From Allocoleopsis franciscana PCC 7113 (lineage in GTDB: Bacteria; Cyanobacteriota; Cyanobacteriia; Cyanobacteriales; Coleofasciculaceae): a DNA stretch of 64,000 nt. The notes beneath the pieces were generated by a model. The model saw only the letters and a list, made by a program, of their open reading frames with translations, did no database searches and was not told the origin of the DNA. Position 1 is the stretch's first letter. Every line of letters starts with the position of its first letter. A program made the position numbers and the translations under genes. Where the stretch lies: NCBI RefSeq assembly GCF_000317515.1, contig NC_019738.1, forward strand, positions 6,412,001-6,476,000. Direction: 5' to 3'. Positions 44,096 to 53,953 of this stretch are shown piece after piece.

Positions 44096-44111
44096 TGTGA
44101 TACAGGTCACA
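44096..44111. promoter_or_regulatory. CRP-type (SYCRP1) palindrome TGTGA-N6-TCACA
   Basis: TGTGATACAGGTCACA matches the consensus for cAMP receptor proteins exactly in both half-sites. It lies between the divergent 69-aa gene (107 nt from its start) and the epimerase gene (227 nt). Cyanobacterial SYCRP1 uses this consensus. A second half-site-like TGTGATTTTCC-ACACA lies at about 44073-44087. Confidence 0.5.
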
Positions 44112-44337
44112 GGAATGGAACGATGGGCGACTCTAGCAAAAATTGGGTTATTGTCGGAGTGATTATAAATACTAGCGGAGCCAGACTTTAATGGCGGATC
44201 ATCAGCTCATCCCTATAACCTAAAAAATATCTTGTAAAAAAGGGGTAAAGCTAACGGTCGTTTTCTGATAAGAGTTTATTAAAGTTCTGGTGTAGCTAGC
44301 CAACCAACAGCTAGTTTTTTTGGGAGCAAGGACGCCT

Positions 44338-45213
44338 GTGTGTGCGATCGCCATAGAACAAAAACAATACAAAACCTACATTCTCACGAACCCTCAATCT
44401 CAGTCTCGACTGGAAGTCGTACCGGAACGAGGTGCGATCATTACTCAATGGAGTCTGCAACAACAGGATATCCTCTACCTAGACCGCAATCGCTTTGCTG
44501 ACCCGAACTTGAGCGTGCGGGGTGGCATCCCCATCCTCTTTCCCATTTGCGGGAATTTACCCAATAATACCTACACGCACAAAGGTCAATCGTATCAACT
44601 CAAACAACATGGCTTTGCCCGTGATTTGCCTTGGCAAGTCATACAATCCTCTGAGGCTAACAATAACTTAGAAAGCCTTACCCTGGTTCTCAACAGTGAC
44701 GACCAGACTCGCGCTGTTTATCCCTTCGACTTTCAACTCGCCTTTACCTACAAACTCATTGGCAATGCGTTGGAGATTCATCAGCGCTACACGAATCATT
44801 CCGATCAACCGATGCCTTTTTCCACCGGTCTACATCCCTACTTCGTTACCTCAGATAAGACCCAACTAGAGTTTGAAATTTCAGCCTCCGAGTATCAAGA
44901 TCAGATTACCAAAGAAGTTCATTCCTTCTTGGGCACCTTCGATTTGAGTCGTGATGAACTGGATTTGGCTTTTGGACAGGTGGCTGAGCCTTGTGCCAGT
45001 ATTACTGATCAGGGTCGCGACCTCAAGATTTCTCTGAGTTACAGCGACCTCTACTCTACCCTGGTTTTTTGGACGGTTAAAGGCAAAGACTTTTATTGCC
45101 TAGAGCCTTGGAGTGCCCCCCGCAATGCCCTGAACACGGGCGAACATCTCACCGAACTCCCTCCAGGAGAGAGTTTGGAGACATCTGTCACACTAGAAGT
45201 CACTTTTTTGTGA
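44338..45213 (+). CDS. Aldose 1-epimerase family protein
   Basis: 291 aa from GTG 44338 (AAGGA five bases upstream); the frame extends six codons to a TTG. Galactose-mutarotase fold. Visible motifs: RGGIPILFPICGNLP near the N-terminus, LKQHGFARDLPW with a catalytic-type His, TGLHPYF with the second His, and CLEPWSAPRNALN with the catalytic-region Glu. The pattern (GGIPILFP, HGFARD, GLHPYF) fits the YeaD/hexose-6-phosphate-epimerase-like branch as well as GalM, so substrate is open. Cytoplasmic. tRNA-Lys follows 74 bp downstream. A CRP-type palindrome lies upstream. Confidence 0.85.
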   Translation: MCAIAIEQKQYKTYILTNPQSQSRLEVVPERGAIITQWSLQQQDILYLDRNRFADPNLSVRGGIPILFPICGNLPNNTYTHKGQSYQLKQHGFARDLPWQVIQSSEANNNLESLTLVLNSDDQTRAVYPFDFQLAFTYKLIGNALEIHQRYTNHSDQPMPFSTGLHPYFVTSDKTQLEFEISASEYQDQITKEVHSFLGTFDLSRDELDLAFGQVAEPCASITDQGRDLKISLSYSDLYSTLVFWTVKGKDFYCLEPWSAPRNALNTGEHLTELPPGESLETSVTLEVTFL

Positions 45214-45287
45214 TTTTTTAGTTTCCTTTTTTCAATTGTTGTGCTATTGTTAGAAATCGTGTGCTCCACACAGAACACACAGATTGC

Positions 45288-45359
45288 GGGTCGCTAGCTC
45301 AGCGGTAGAGCATTCGGCTTTTAACCGATTGGTCTCGGGTTCGAATCCCGGGCGACCCA
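45288..45359 (+). tRNA. tRNA-Lys (UUU anticodon)
   Basis: 72 nt, full cloverleaf: acceptor GGGTCGC/GCGACCC with discriminator A, anticodon loop CTTTTAA giving UUU, T-loop TTCGAAT with stem CGGG/CCCG. CCA not encoded. Confidence 0.97.
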
Positions 45360-45529
45360 TTTAAAAGGATACAAAGCTATTATCGTGTTTATAAGGAAAG
45401 CTTATTTAAGAATCTCTAGAGATAATTGCCTATAAACTGATAAATTATCTTAAGATTGTCATAAGAATTAAGCTTGTTACTAAGACAACACGACTAGCTG
45501 ACAACGAACTAAAAGATAGGAGGACTACT

Positions 45530-46609
45530 ATGGCGCTCGTACCAATGCGACTGCTACTCGATCATGCGGCTGAAAATGGTTACGGCATCCCGGCGTTCAA
45601 CGTCAACAACATGGAGCAGATCCAAGCAATCATGCAAGCTGCCCATGCAACCGATAGCCCTGTGATTCTCCAGGCTTCTCGTGGCGCTCGCAAGTACGCT
45701 GGCGAAAACTTCCTCCGTCACCTGATTCTGGCTGCGGTGGAAACCTATCCCCACATTCCCATCGTCATGCACCAAGACCATGGTAACGAGCCTGCTACTT
45801 GCTACTCTGCCATCAAGAACGGTTTTACCAGCGTGATGATGGATGGTTCTCTGGAAGCTGATGCGAAGACCCCAGCCAGCTACGAGTACAACGTCGATGT
45901 GACTCGTGAAGTGGTAAAAGTGGCTCATGCCATCGGTGCTAGCGTTGAAGGTGAACTCGGCTGTTTGGGTTCTCTGGAGACCGGTATGGGTGAAGCCGAA
46001 GATGGTCACGGCTTCGAGGGCAAGCTTGACCACTCTCAACTGCTGACCGACCCGGATCAAGCGGTTGACTTCGTTGAGCAAACTCAAGTTGATGCCCTAG
46101 CTGTTGCGATCGGAACCAGCCACGGTGCTTACAAGTTCACCCGCAAGCCAACTGGTGAAATTTTAGCGATCAGCCGGATTGAAGAAATTCACCGCCGCCT
46201 GCCTAACACCCACTTGGTCATGCATGGTTCTTCTTCAGTTCCTGAAGACCTACTGGCGATGATTAACGAATTCGGTGGTGCCATTCCTGAGACTTATGGT
46301 GTACCCGTCGAAGAAATTCAAAAAGGCATCAAGAGCGGTGTTCGGAAAGTGAACATTGACACTGATAATCGTCTGGCTATCACCGCTGCTGTACGCGAAG
46401 CTCTGGCTGGAAATCCCAAGGAGTTTGACCCCCGTCACTTCTTGAAGCCTTCTATCACCTACATGCAAAAAGTTTGTGCTGAGCGCTATCAGCAGTTTGG
46501 CACTGCTGGCAATGCAAGCAAGATCAAACAAGTCAGCCTGGAAGAGTATGCAGCTAAGTATGCCAAAGGTGAACTAACGGCAACTATCAAGAAAGCTGCG
46601 ATCGCTTAA
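45530..46609 (+). CDS. fbaA: Fructose-bisphosphate aldolase, class II
   Basis: 359 aa, zinc-dependent. Catalyses fructose-1,6-bisphosphate to dihydroxyacetone phosphate plus glyceraldehyde-3-phosphate, and the sedoheptulose-bisphosphate reaction of the Calvin cycle, in the cytoplasm. Motifs: start [20 protein letters not shown], zinc-ligand region VMHQDHG (catalytic Asp83, His84), [21 protein letters not shown] (in parts), [20 protein letters not shown] and the phosphate loop NIDTDNRLA. Length and motifs match the cyanobacterial CbbA/FbaA subgroup (type B). Strong ribosome site AGGAGG nine bases before ATG. Codon use is smoother than in the neighbours, as expected for an abundant enzyme. Confidence 0.97.
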   Translation: MALVPMRLLLDHAAENGYGIPAFNVNNMEQIQAIMQAAHATDSPVILQASRGARKYAGENFLRHLILAAVETYPHIPIVMHQDHGNEPATCYSAIKNGFTSVMMDGSLEADAKTPASYEYNVDVTREVVKVAHAIGASVEGELGCLGSLETGMGEAEDGHGFEGKLDHSQLLTDPDQAVDFVEQTQVDALAVAIGTSHGAYKFTRKPTGEILAISRIEEIHRRLPNTHLVMHGSSSVPEDLLAMINEFGGAIPETYGVPVEEIQKGIKSGVRKVNIDTDNRLAITAAVREALAGNPKEFDPRHFLKPSITYMQKVCAERYQQFGTAGNASKIKQVSLEEYAAKYAKGELTATIKKAAIA

Positions 46610-46657
46610 TTGACTTTCGTTAATCAGGCAAACTGACAGGTTTGCCTCAAAAATTAT

Positions 46658-46689
46658 CCTGGGTGGCTTTGCAGCTATCCAGGTTTTTT
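46658..46689 (+). terminator. Terminator of fbaA
   Basis: CCTGG-G-TGGCT, loop TTGC, AGCTA-T-CCAGG, then TTTTTT: an 11-bp stem with G-U pairs. A second hairpin without T-run (AGGCAAAC/GTTTGCCT, 46626-46647) precedes it. Confidence 0.8.
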
Positions 46690-47098
46690 ATCACAAAAGG
46701 CAGGAGGCGGGAGGCAAAAGGCAGACGGCTTTTGATACCAAGTTGCAGTCAAAGACAGTAGATAGGGAGACAAGGAAGACAAGGAAGACAGGGGGGACAA
46801 GGGGAAGAGAAAATACTACGTTTGAACGCAACTCGGTATGACAAATACTTCTAACCTCTAATAACTCTCAGTCGTATCCCTGTATACCTCCTTGTCCGAT
46901 CCCAAGAATCCTGCCTTGGGATAGACTCTCATCTTGATCTAGGGTGATAACGTTTTCTTAGGCAAGTCCAAAGTAATGAGGGCAGTGCTAACGATAGGAC
47001 AACAAGCTCCTAGTTTATGCGCTCTAGGAGCTTTTCATTGCTTTGTGAACTACCCCGCCCTCCAACACCAAAAGACGGGGAATTTTGTCGATGTATTC
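46690..47098. other. Intergenic stretch with low-complexity repeats
   Basis: GGAGGC/AAGGC-type units at 46686-46730 and a purine run of GACAAGGAA units at 46760-46815, both of the dispersed cyanobacterial type. A hairpin AGCTCCTAG/CTAGGAGCT followed by TTTT (47005-47035, plus strand) looks like an extra terminator. No gene seen. Confidence 0.5.
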
Positions 47099-48886
47099 TT
47101 AAGTCTTGGGCTTGTAAGTAGAAGCCACCTGTAATTCCTTCAACTGCTTGGCATCCACCCCAGCCGGCGCATCCGTAAGCAGACAGCTAGCCTGCTGTGT
47201 TTTCGGAAAGGCAATCACATCCCGAATTGACTCTTCTTTCGCCATCAGCATCACCAAACGGTCTAAGCCGTAGGCAATCCCACCATGAGGGGGTGCGCCA
47301 TATTCAAACGCCTCCAGCAGAAACCCAAACTTATTGAGAGCTTCCTCTGGTGATAAACCGATGGCTTCAAACACCTGCTGCTGAATGTCCTGCTGGTAAA
47401 TCCGCAGACTGCCGCCGCCCACTTCAAAACCGTTATAAACCAAGTCATAGGCTTGTGCCCTGGCGGTTTTCAAGTCCCCCAAATCATCGGGGTGGGGAGC
47501 GGTGAATGGGTGATGTAATGCCTCTAAGCGCTTCTCACCCTCATTCCACTCAAACATGGGGAAGTCTGTCACCCACAACAAGTTAATCTTGTCCGGGTCA
47601 ATTAACCCCAGTTCACGACCAATTGCGCCCCGCAGTCGGTCTAAGGTTTTGTTGACGATGTCGGCTGAGCCTGCTCCAAATAGCAAGAGATGACCGGGTT
47701 TAGCTCCTGTGCGTTCCAGTAATTCTTGCTTTTGGGCTTCTGTGAGGTTGTCTTTAATCGCCCCGATGGTGTCGATTTCCCCATCATCACGCACTCGGAT
47801 ATAGGCAACACCCTTGGCACCGGCTTCGATTGCTTCTTTGAATAAGTCGCCGCCGGTTTTAATCCGCACATTAGAAATCAGTTCATTCCCGCCAGGAATG
47901 GGTAATACTTTGACGATACCCCCAGCCGCCACAGCACCCGAAAAGACTTTGAATCCTGAATCTTTGAGTAAATCAGAAACGTCAACAAGCTCTAAACCAA
48001 AGCGTGTATCGGGTTTATCACTACCATAGCGCCCCATAGCTTCGGCATAAGTGAGGCGAGGGAAAGGTCGCGGTAACTCGATGCCTTGAACCGTTTTGAA
48101 GATATAACAGACTAACTCTTCATTGAGCTGGAGCAGCTCTTCTTGGGACATGAAGCTCATTTCCATGTCCAACTGAGTAAATTCTGGTTGTCGGTCAGCT
48201 CTGAGGTCTTCATCCCGGAAGCAACGGGCAATTTGATAGTATCGGTCAAAGCCGGATACCATCAGCAACTGCTTAAAAAGTTGGGGGGACTGGGGCAAGG
48301 CGTACCACTCTCCTGGGTTGACACGAGAGGGCACCAGATAGTCTCTGGCACCTTCAGGGGTGGAACGGGTGAGGACTGGAGTTTCAACCTCGATGAAGCC
48401 TTGCTCGTCTTCTAGGTAGCGGCGAATGGCTTTGACGACTTGGTGACGCAGTTGGAGATTACGACTCATGCGATCGCGTCTTAAGTCCAAATATCGATAC
48501 TTCAGCCGCAACTCTTCTCGAATCTCTGAAGTATCGGACGTGGAAACCTGAAAGGGTAGCTGCTTGCTTAGGCTATTGAGCAGTTCGATCTGGTCGGCGT
48601 AGACTTCGACCTCACCCGTTGGCAGTTTAGGGTTGAGAGAATCCTCTGGACGTGCTGTAACTCGACCTGTAATTTTAACAACGTATTCATTCCGCAGAGC
48701 TTCTGCATCTTGATAAGAATCTGGGGTACGCTGGGGGTCGCTGACGATTTGGACAATGCCAGAGCGATCGCGCAAATCTAAAAAAATCACACCTCCGTGG
48801 TCGCGGCGACGGTCTACCCATCCACACAGGGTAACGGTCTCACCAATATGTTCCTTTTTAACTTCGCCGCAATAATAAGTTCGCAT
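47099..48886 (-). CDS. aspS: Aspartyl-tRNA synthetase
   Basis: 595 aa from ATG 48886 ([20 protein letters not shown]), the usual bacterial start; an in-frame upstream ATG adds 17 unlikely residues. Class II synthetase charging tRNA-Asp. Order: OB-fold anticodon domain ([28 protein letters not shown], in parts), motif 1 region, motif 2 ([23 protein letters not shown], in parts), the bacterial GAD insertion (about 290-420), and motif 3 [14 protein letters not shown]. The GAD insert marks it as bacterial type. Whether it is discriminating or also charges tRNA-Asn cannot be decided by eye. Stand-alone. Confidence 0.97.
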   Translation of the reverse strand: MRTYYCGEVKKEHIGETVTLCGWVDRRRDHGGVIFLDLRDRSGIVQIVSDPQRTPDSYQDAEALRNEYVVKITGRVTARPEDSLNPKLPTGEVEVYADQIELLNSLSKQLPFQVSTSDTSEIREELRLKYRYLDLRRDRMSRNLQLRHQVVKAIRRYLEDEQGFIEVETPVLTRSTPEGARDYLVPSRVNPGEWYALPQSPQLFKQLLMVSGFDRYYQIARCFRDEDLRADRQPEFTQLDMEMSFMSQEELLQLNEELVCYIFKTVQGIELPRPFPRLTYAEAMGRYGSDKPDTRFGLELVDVSDLLKDSGFKVFSGAVAAGGIVKVLPIPGGNELISNVRIKTGGDLFKEAIEAGAKGVAYIRVRDDGEIDTIGAIKDNLTEAQKQELLERTGAKPGHLLLFGAGSADIVNKTLDRLRGAIGRELGLIDPDKINLLWVTDFPMFEWNEGEKRLEALHHPFTAPHPDDLGDLKTARAQAYDLVYNGFEVGGGSLRIYQQDIQQQVFEAIGLSPEEALNKFGFLLEAFEYGAPPHGGIAYGLDRLVMLMAKEESIRDVIAFPKTQQASCLLTDAPAGVDAKQLKELQVASTYKPKT

Positions 48887-49262
48887 AGTTGCTTGTCGGT
48901 AACTTTGGCTTGAGGATAGGAAAGTACACGAGGTCAAGCCTGAAGTCTATAATAAGCGCCATCTGGCTCACTCCGCAGCACAGAATTATGCCAAATCCTT
49001 AAACCCAACGCGCCATTCTCGAATTAGGGGGACGCGGATTGAGGCCAACCCGCCCAAAAAATAACGCTCAACCCAAGAGCTGGTTGAGCGTTCATTTGCC
49101 TTATTCATTGTTAGCGTAGTGCTTCTGGCGAGAGTTCACTAATATCCTGAAAGTGGGAATTCTTAAGCCAGAACAGCTCTCTTTCAAGCCATCATCAAAG
49201 CCCTAGCATCTGTCACAAGTCGTATCTTAGAACAAGACTAAATTTTTTCTCTTAACGAGTAA
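48887..49262. other. Intergenic stretch, no gene seen
   Basis: 376 bp between aspS and the 82-aa gene. An imperfect dyad built on CTCAACC...GGTTGAG lies near 49070-49095. No gene or repeat otherwise recognised. Confidence 0.4.
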
Positions 49263-49511
49263 CTAGGCATTTGCTGAGGGATTTACGTCCTTTGCCATCT
49301 GCCGAAATTCATTAGGAGTATTAGCCCCAGCGGCTCCGGTGCCCGCTTCGTTTTTATCGATGTCACTGACGCTGTATTCTTTTGAAGCTTCGTAGTCGCT
49401 ATCAACATCAATTTCTGGTGTTTTCTCGGTTCCTTCTGCCATATTCTCGGCGGCTAATTCAGCGTCTTGCCCTACAGCTTGTTTCGCATCTACCTTCAGT
49501 TCTTCAGCCAT
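49263..49511 (-). CDS. Small acidic hypothetical protein
   Basis: 82 aa, very acidic, Ala/Glu/Asp-rich, no Cys, Trp or membrane segment; likely disordered. AGGAG lies six bases before ATG 49511, supporting translation. Sequence: MAEELKVDAKQAVGQDAELA, then an ESD-rich middle, ending FRQMAKDVNPSANA. I recognise no family. It is divergent from the helical carotenoid protein gene 225 bp away, which may only be coincidence. Confidence 0.55.
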   Translation of the reverse strand: MAEELKVDAKQAVGQDAELAAENMAEGTEKTPEIDVDSDYEASKEYSVSDIDKNEAGTGAAGANTPNEFRQMAKDVNPSANA

Positions 49512-49736
49512 TGTAAACTCCTGCTTGTTTTGCTTTTTTAAATGCTCTAGGTCATCCTAACAAAGGCGATCCCCGTAGCTTTAGACTCTTGAGAGATATC
49601 TTTTATCTCTATATAAAGGAAGATTTATTCAGCGTTTTTCTCTTGCACAAACTCTTTCTCTTGGAGGGCGATTTGCCTGAGGAAAATTTTGATAATTCTA
49701 AAGTTTGAACCCATTCATTGATTTCAAAGATTAATT

Positions 49737-50270
49737 ATGTCTTCAGCTCAAGAAACGACTCGTTCCTCAGCCCGTTCCGAAGACACTCGAAAAGTAGTGC
49801 AAGCGTTTGAGGCTTTAGGCACCGATGATAAACTGGCGCTGCTCTACTATGTCTATGAAAAAATGGGAGATTCCATCACGCCAGCAGCTCCCACTGCCGC
49901 TAATCCAGAAATGGCTCCTCGGCTATTAGGAGCAGAATTTTATGACAGCTCTGATCAGGATCAGCTAGCGGTGATGCGAGCCATTGTTAATCGTGAAGAC
50001 ACAGAACTATCTCGTGCTTACGGAGCGCTGACAGAGAACAATCAGTTAGTCGTCTGGTATGCTTGGGCTGTGGCAATGGGTGATACGGTAGTCGATATGC
50101 CCAATGACTATCAATCCACGGAAGCAATCAATAATACATTGTCCCAAATTGAAGGACTTGACTTTGAAGGACAAATCTCGTTGTTGCGTGAAATAGTTGG
50201 GAAAATGGGCTATAGCGATGTCAAGCCAATTCCGACCCAAGCAGAAACTGGCAAGACGCCCAGCCTGTAG
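49737..50270 (+). CDS. hcp: Helical carotenoid protein (OCP N-terminal domain homologue)
   Basis: 177 aa. This is the all-helical carotenoid-binding domain of the orange carotenoid protein without the C-terminal NTF2-like sensor domain. Features: two four-helix repeats, LALLYYVYEKMG with Tyr residues at 37-40 in the OCP Tyr44 region, and NNQLVVWYAWAVAMGD with Trp107 and Trp110, the latter matching OCP Trp110 in the carotenoid tunnel. Such HCPs bind canthaxanthin or echinenone, and depending on clade act as singlet-oxygen quenchers or phycobilisome quenchers; the clade cannot be assigned by eye. No C-terminal domain homologue (CTDH) is encoded nearby. ATG start. Confidence 0.9.
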   Translation: MSSAQETTRSSARSEDTRKVVQAFEALGTDDKLALLYYVYEKMGDSITPAAPTAANPEMAPRLLGAEFYDSSDQDQLAVMRAIVNREDTELSRAYGALTENNQLVVWYAWAVAMGDTVVDMPNDYQSTEAINNTLSQIEGLDFEGQISLLREIVGKMGYSDVKPIPTQAETGKTPSL

Positions 50271-50680
50271 GTTCAGGAATTTTCCCCACAGGGCATTAAA
50301 TAGAGGTTGCTGTTTAACAATCTCGGAGAATAATTCTAGATAAGGTGTGATACTGAGTTCTTATTAGAGCCTGGTTGAACACTCTTTTTTTTTCTATCCG
50401 GCTACCGATAAAGCGTCTCGAATTTTTATGTCACTTGACTTGCGTATTTATGAACTCTACTCGAACCCCGTTGACAGGGTCGCTCTTCCCCCGGCTGAAA
50501 CTCCTAGAGCAGCTCCTCTCCTTCTAGATGCCTCCAAATTGGGTTTCTTGAGAAGTAGTTTCCAGAAAAGTCAGGGCTTTTTGACAGCCTATACTTTCTT
50601 AAAGCTGTGATGATGGACAGGAAAAATGTCCTCCATTAGCGGACAACAGCATTTAAACCAATAAATGAGGAGTGAGAGAA
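50271..50680. other. Intergenic stretch, no gene supported
   Basis: 410 bp. A 60-codon ATG frame (50428-50610) lacks a ribosome site; I leave it out. No hairpin with T-run seen. Confidence 0.4.
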
Positions 50681-51052
50681 ATGACAATTAATACAGCCAA
50701 ACTTGAGAGCATTCTCCAAAATTTTGTCACAGGCGCAAGTGATGTCCAGGGAGCTGCTCTTGTTTCACCTGACGGACTTCCTTTAGCATCCAGCTTACCG
50801 GGCGAAATGGATGAAGAACGAGTATCGGCGATGTCAGCTGCCATGCTGTCTTTGGGTGAGCGCATTGGCAGTGAATTAGCCAGAGGCTTTTTAGACCGTA
50901 TCTTTGTGGAAGGCGATCAAGGCTATGGCATACTCACGAATTGCGGCGAGTATGCCGTTTTACTCGTCTTAGCTAGTAAGGCGGCTAAACAAGGAGTACT
51001 GATGCTAGAAATTAAGCGCGTTATTCCAGAGCTGAAGGCGGCTTTAAACTGA
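50681..51052 (+). CDS. Roadblock/LC7-domain protein (MglB-like)
   Basis: 123 aa from ATG 50681 (AGGAG eight bases upstream). A single roadblock domain: LESILQNFVTGASDVQGAALVSPDGLPLASSLP, EERVSAMSAAMLSLGERIGSELARG and GYGILTNCGEYAVLLVLASKAAKQGVLML (each quoted in the order found; shortened). In other bacteria such proteins (MglB, CvnB) act as GAP or partner for small Ras-like GTPases (MglA, CvnD) controlling polarity and motility. A matching GTPase gene lies 1.5 kb downstream on the same strand, with a PATAN-domain gene between. Cytoplasmic; part of the same module by context. Confidence 0.88.
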   Translation: MTINTAKLESILQNFVTGASDVQGAALVSPDGLPLASSLPGEMDEERVSAMSAAMLSLGERIGSELARGFLDRIFVEGDQGYGILTNCGEYAVLLVLASKAAKQGVLMLEIKRVIPELKAALN

Positions 51053-51704
51053 GGCAAACGCTTTATCTTCAGCCTTCAGCCTGTATTTCGATGGCACTCA
51101 CGCTGTCACCTCAGAGTGCAGATGAGCCAGCCGTACATCGCTGTGCTGGCTCAGAAGCTAGGTTAGGCTAATGACTAAACCCTTACATGTAGCTAAAAGG
51201 TAATAGCGAAACCCAAAGTCAAAAAAAGTTAGAACCTCAATGCTTTAGACAACAGAACATCAATAACCCTGCTGAACACCAGCACTTCCCCCCATTTAAA
51301 TAATTTTTTAACTTTGATCACTCACAAAAGCAGGTCAATCACTATTTTCGATCAGTGAGGGCGGCTACCCGTCAGCTCTCGGTGTGCCATCAATGGCATG
51401 ATAAAAAGATTACTGGGAAAATGCTGAGTTATGTCAGGGTTGGGGGAACACTAGTGTTAAGGCGTTTTGGCGATGATTATTGCCGAGACTTGAAGCTTTA
51501 GCTCACTCAACGCCCATAGCTTTGTTTTCAACTGAAAAAATCAGCGTTGAGGCTGAATTTAAATTGAAAATCTAGGTGGTTATCATAAGCTTAGATGCTG
51601 ATCGGGAATAAACGTAACAAAAAGTTGATATTTCTTCACATTAATTTAAGAATAAGAAAAGATAAGCCTATTTTTGACCCATCCTTAGAAATAAGTGAAA
51701 AGCA
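51053..51704. other. Intergenic stretch within the roadblock/GTPase module
   Basis: 652 bp, AT-rich. An upstream extension of the PATAN frame (51595-51843) is in another frame and rejected. No repeat or clear promoter recognised. Confidence 0.4.
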
Positions 51705-52562
51705 ATGGCAATTACGAGTAGTTTGTCAGAATTTTCCCTACCGGAACTCTTTCAATTCCTCGATCAAGGAAGTAAAACCGGATTGCTCACTCTTCGATTT
51801 CAGCTTGACCCCAATCAAGAGGCAAGAATCCGTCATGCCCTGATTCACCAGGGTCGTATCGTCGCTGTGACTAAGCGACTGGATCAGCAATGCTTACTAG
51901 CGATGATTTGTCAACGGGGCTGGATTAGCCCTGAGGTGATACGCGAACAAGTTAATCGCTGTCCTGCTAATATACCTATTGGTCTTTACTTAAAGACACA
52001 GGGATTTCTCCAACCAGAGCAGCTGAGGTTACTATTCCATGCCCAGGTACTTCAGCAAGTTTGTGCGTTATTTCGGCTCAAAGATGCTCGGTTTAAATTT
52101 GACTCAAAAGCCACTTTACCAACAACAGAAATGACGGGCTTAAGCCTTAGTGCGACGGAGGCAACACTGATGGGTTTACGAGTGTTGCGAGATTGGAGAT
52201 CGTTAGTAGACAAGCTACCTGAGCCAACTTCAGCTCTCTCTAGGGTAGTGATTGGCAAGCGCCACTTACGGCTAGATTCACTAGAAGGACGACTTTGGCA
52301 GTTGGCGAATGGGTCGGTTCCGCTCAATACGATCGCCAGCCAGTTTAAACAACCCATAGAAATTATTCAACAGACCGCTTTCCGCTTAATTAGCGTGGGT
52401 TTAGTGGCAGAAGTACCGATGATTGCTCCCTCTCGGACTAGATCTTCGGGAGAAGACATGTTAGAAGTTGCAGCGACGACAGAGGGTAGCAAAGATAACC
52501 AGGGTCAAGTGATCAGCAATTCTTTCATGCAAAACTTGCTAGGTTTCCTGAGGAGCAAGTAA
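51705..52562 (+). CDS. PATAN (DUF4388) domain protein, copy 1
   Basis: 285 aa. The N-terminal 100 residues are a PATAN/DUF4388 domain: MAITSSLSEFSLPELFQFLD, QGSKTGLLTLRF, HQGRIVAVTKRLDQQCL. PATAN domains occur in cyanobacterial response regulators of the PatA/PixG type that control pili and cell patterning, and in Myxococcus-type GTPase modules. The rest (110-285) is helical, with a possible winged-helix segment (LNTIASQFKQPIEIIQQTAFRLISVGLV). It ends two bases before the start of the GTPase gene, so the two are coupled. A paralogue lies 1.4 kb further on. Confidence 0.82.
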   Translation: MAITSSLSEFSLPELFQFLDQGSKTGLLTLRFQLDPNQEARIRHALIHQGRIVAVTKRLDQQCLLAMICQRGWISPEVIREQVNRCPANIPIGLYLKTQGFLQPEQLRLLFHAQVLQQVCALFRLKDARFKFDSKATLPTTEMTGLSLSATEATLMGLRVLRDWRSLVDKLPEPTSALSRVVIGKRHLRLDSLEGRLWQLANGSVPLNTIASQFKQPIEIIQQTAFRLISVGLVAEVPMIAPSRTRSSGEDMLEVAATTEGSKDNQGQVISNSFMQNLLGFLRSK

Positions 52563-52564
52563 GC

Positions 52565-53104
52565 GTGGAAATCATGCGCCTAGTTGTGACCGGTACGGTG
52601 GGTGCCGGGAAATCTACGTTTATTCGTTCAGTCAGTGAGATTGCCGTAGTTGATACTGATCGCGTCGCCACAGGGCCTGCTGCCGAAATTAAGACAAGGA
52701 CAACGGTAGCGATGGACTTTGGACGCCTACAATTTGCTCCAGGAATGGCACTGCACCTTTATGGCACTCCAGGACAGTCTCGTTTCGATTTCATGTGGGA
52801 TATTCTGATTCGTAGGGCGCACGCTTATATCCTGTTAGTTGCAGCTCATCGCCCCAGCGATTTTCGCTTAGCCCGTCGCATTCTCGCGTTTATGAATCAA
52901 CGAGCGCAGATCCCTGTACTGATTGGTCTAACTCATGTGGATTGTGAGGGAGCTTGGTCTGTGGAGAATGTAGCGATCGCGTTGGGCTTTCTCGATGAAA
53001 AAAATCGACCTCCCTTTGTGACCCTAAACGCTAATCAAAAAGAATCGGTGGTGAATGCCTTAATTGTACTCATAGAACATTTCATGCAAAATTCTGTGAT
53101 GTAA
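52565..53104 (+). CDS. Ras-like small GTPase (MglA/CvnD-type)
   Basis: 179 aa. P-loop GTVGAGKST (10-18), switch I TRTTVAMDFG (45-53), switch II LYGTPGQSRFDFMW (65-78) and THVD (123-126) at the NKxD position. The DxxG Asp of classical GTPases is Gly here (YGTPGQ), as in the bacterial COG2229/CvnD-like branch. Such proteins act as polarity or signalling switches with roadblock partners. Start is GTG 52565 or ATG 52574; either gives the P-loop intact. The gene follows PATAN copy 1 with two bases between. Substrate GTP rather than ATP is assumed from the family. Confidence 0.87.
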   Translation: MEIMRLVVTGTVGAGKSTFIRSVSEIAVVDTDRVATGPAAEIKTRTTVAMDFGRLQFAPGMALHLYGTPGQSRFDFMWDILIRRAHAYILLVAAHRPSDFRLARRILAFMNQRAQIPVLIGLTHVDCEGAWSVENVAIALGFLDEKNRPPFVTLNANQKESVVNALIVLIEHFMQNSVM

Positions 53105-53953
53105 TTTTTATGAGAAAAACCAAGTTTCTTAATGTTGTTTTTCAAAACTATTAAACGTCTTTAACCATTAACAAACTTAGATGCCGTTCTTGAATGGCCT
53201 AACACCTAATTAGCTGAACTGAATAATAAACGGGATTTTGTATACTAAATCACTTTAAACAAAGCTAAAAATAAAAGAAAGTATCAGCACTTAACAAAAT
53301 TAAACTTCTTAACTATTCCGTAATTATTATTACCTGTAACTCAGTTAAGATAACAAAAACTAAGGTTGAGTAAGCGAGTCGTAGATTTATCACACTCAGG
53401 GCGCGAAATCCCTCAACTTTCCCCAGACTATCGCTCCATCTCAGCCAATTCTTCAAATCAAGGCGGGCCATCTAGTGAGGAGGAGGAAAAGTGTTAGCCA
53501 GTCTCTCACACAGCATTATTTCGGATCTGTCAATCCGAATAAATACTTATGCTCGCCGGAGCAATCAACTCCAGGATAGAGGAATTTCTATAACCTGTGA
53601 GCGACAATGTCACAAGCCCAAACCTCTATGGAGTAAGGCTTTCTCTCCAGTAACTCTGTTTCCGGTTAGGCACGCCAGAGTTCGTTTAAAAATAACTTTG
53701 CCATTTCAACCATTCTTGTACCTAAAATGGCTCACTTTTTTTGTACAAGTCCTAAGAGGCAAGAGGATAGGTCTTATTCAAGAGATTGCTCTACTGTAAT
53801 GATTTTCTACTCTCTATCGATAGATTGATTCAGGAAATAGTAGGTTCTATATTAGTATTGCGTAATATTAAGTAAATTATTGAACGACCTATGCCATCGT
53901 TGATTTCCAACTACACTCTCTGTCTTTTAACCTTCAATTACAATTAAACAGCC
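53105..53953. other. 849-bp AT-rich stretch between GTPase and PATAN copy 2
   Basis: Contains one open frame (53491-53799, listed separately). Otherwise AT-rich with no named motif. Confidence 0.4.
53491..53799 (+). CDS. Doubtful 102-aa GTG-initiated ORF
   Basis: GTG 53491 is preceded by GAGGAGGAGG, an unusually strong ribosome site four to seven bases away. The product is basic, begins MLASLSHSIISDLSIRINTY and contains a hydrophobic stretch late (PFQPFLYLKWLTFFVQVL). No family recognised and codon use is not clearly coding. It may be chance. Confidence 0.22.
   Translation: MLASLSHSIISDLSIRINTYARRSNQLQDRGISITCERQCHKPKPLWSKAFSPVTLFPVRHARVRLKITLPFQPFLYLKWLTFFVQVLRGKRIGLIQEIALL

Noticed and set aside
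50428-50610. 60-codon ATG frame between the carotenoid protein and roadblock genes
   Set aside because: No ribosome site; sequence not recognised and Pro/Leu-rich in a way typical of chance frames here.
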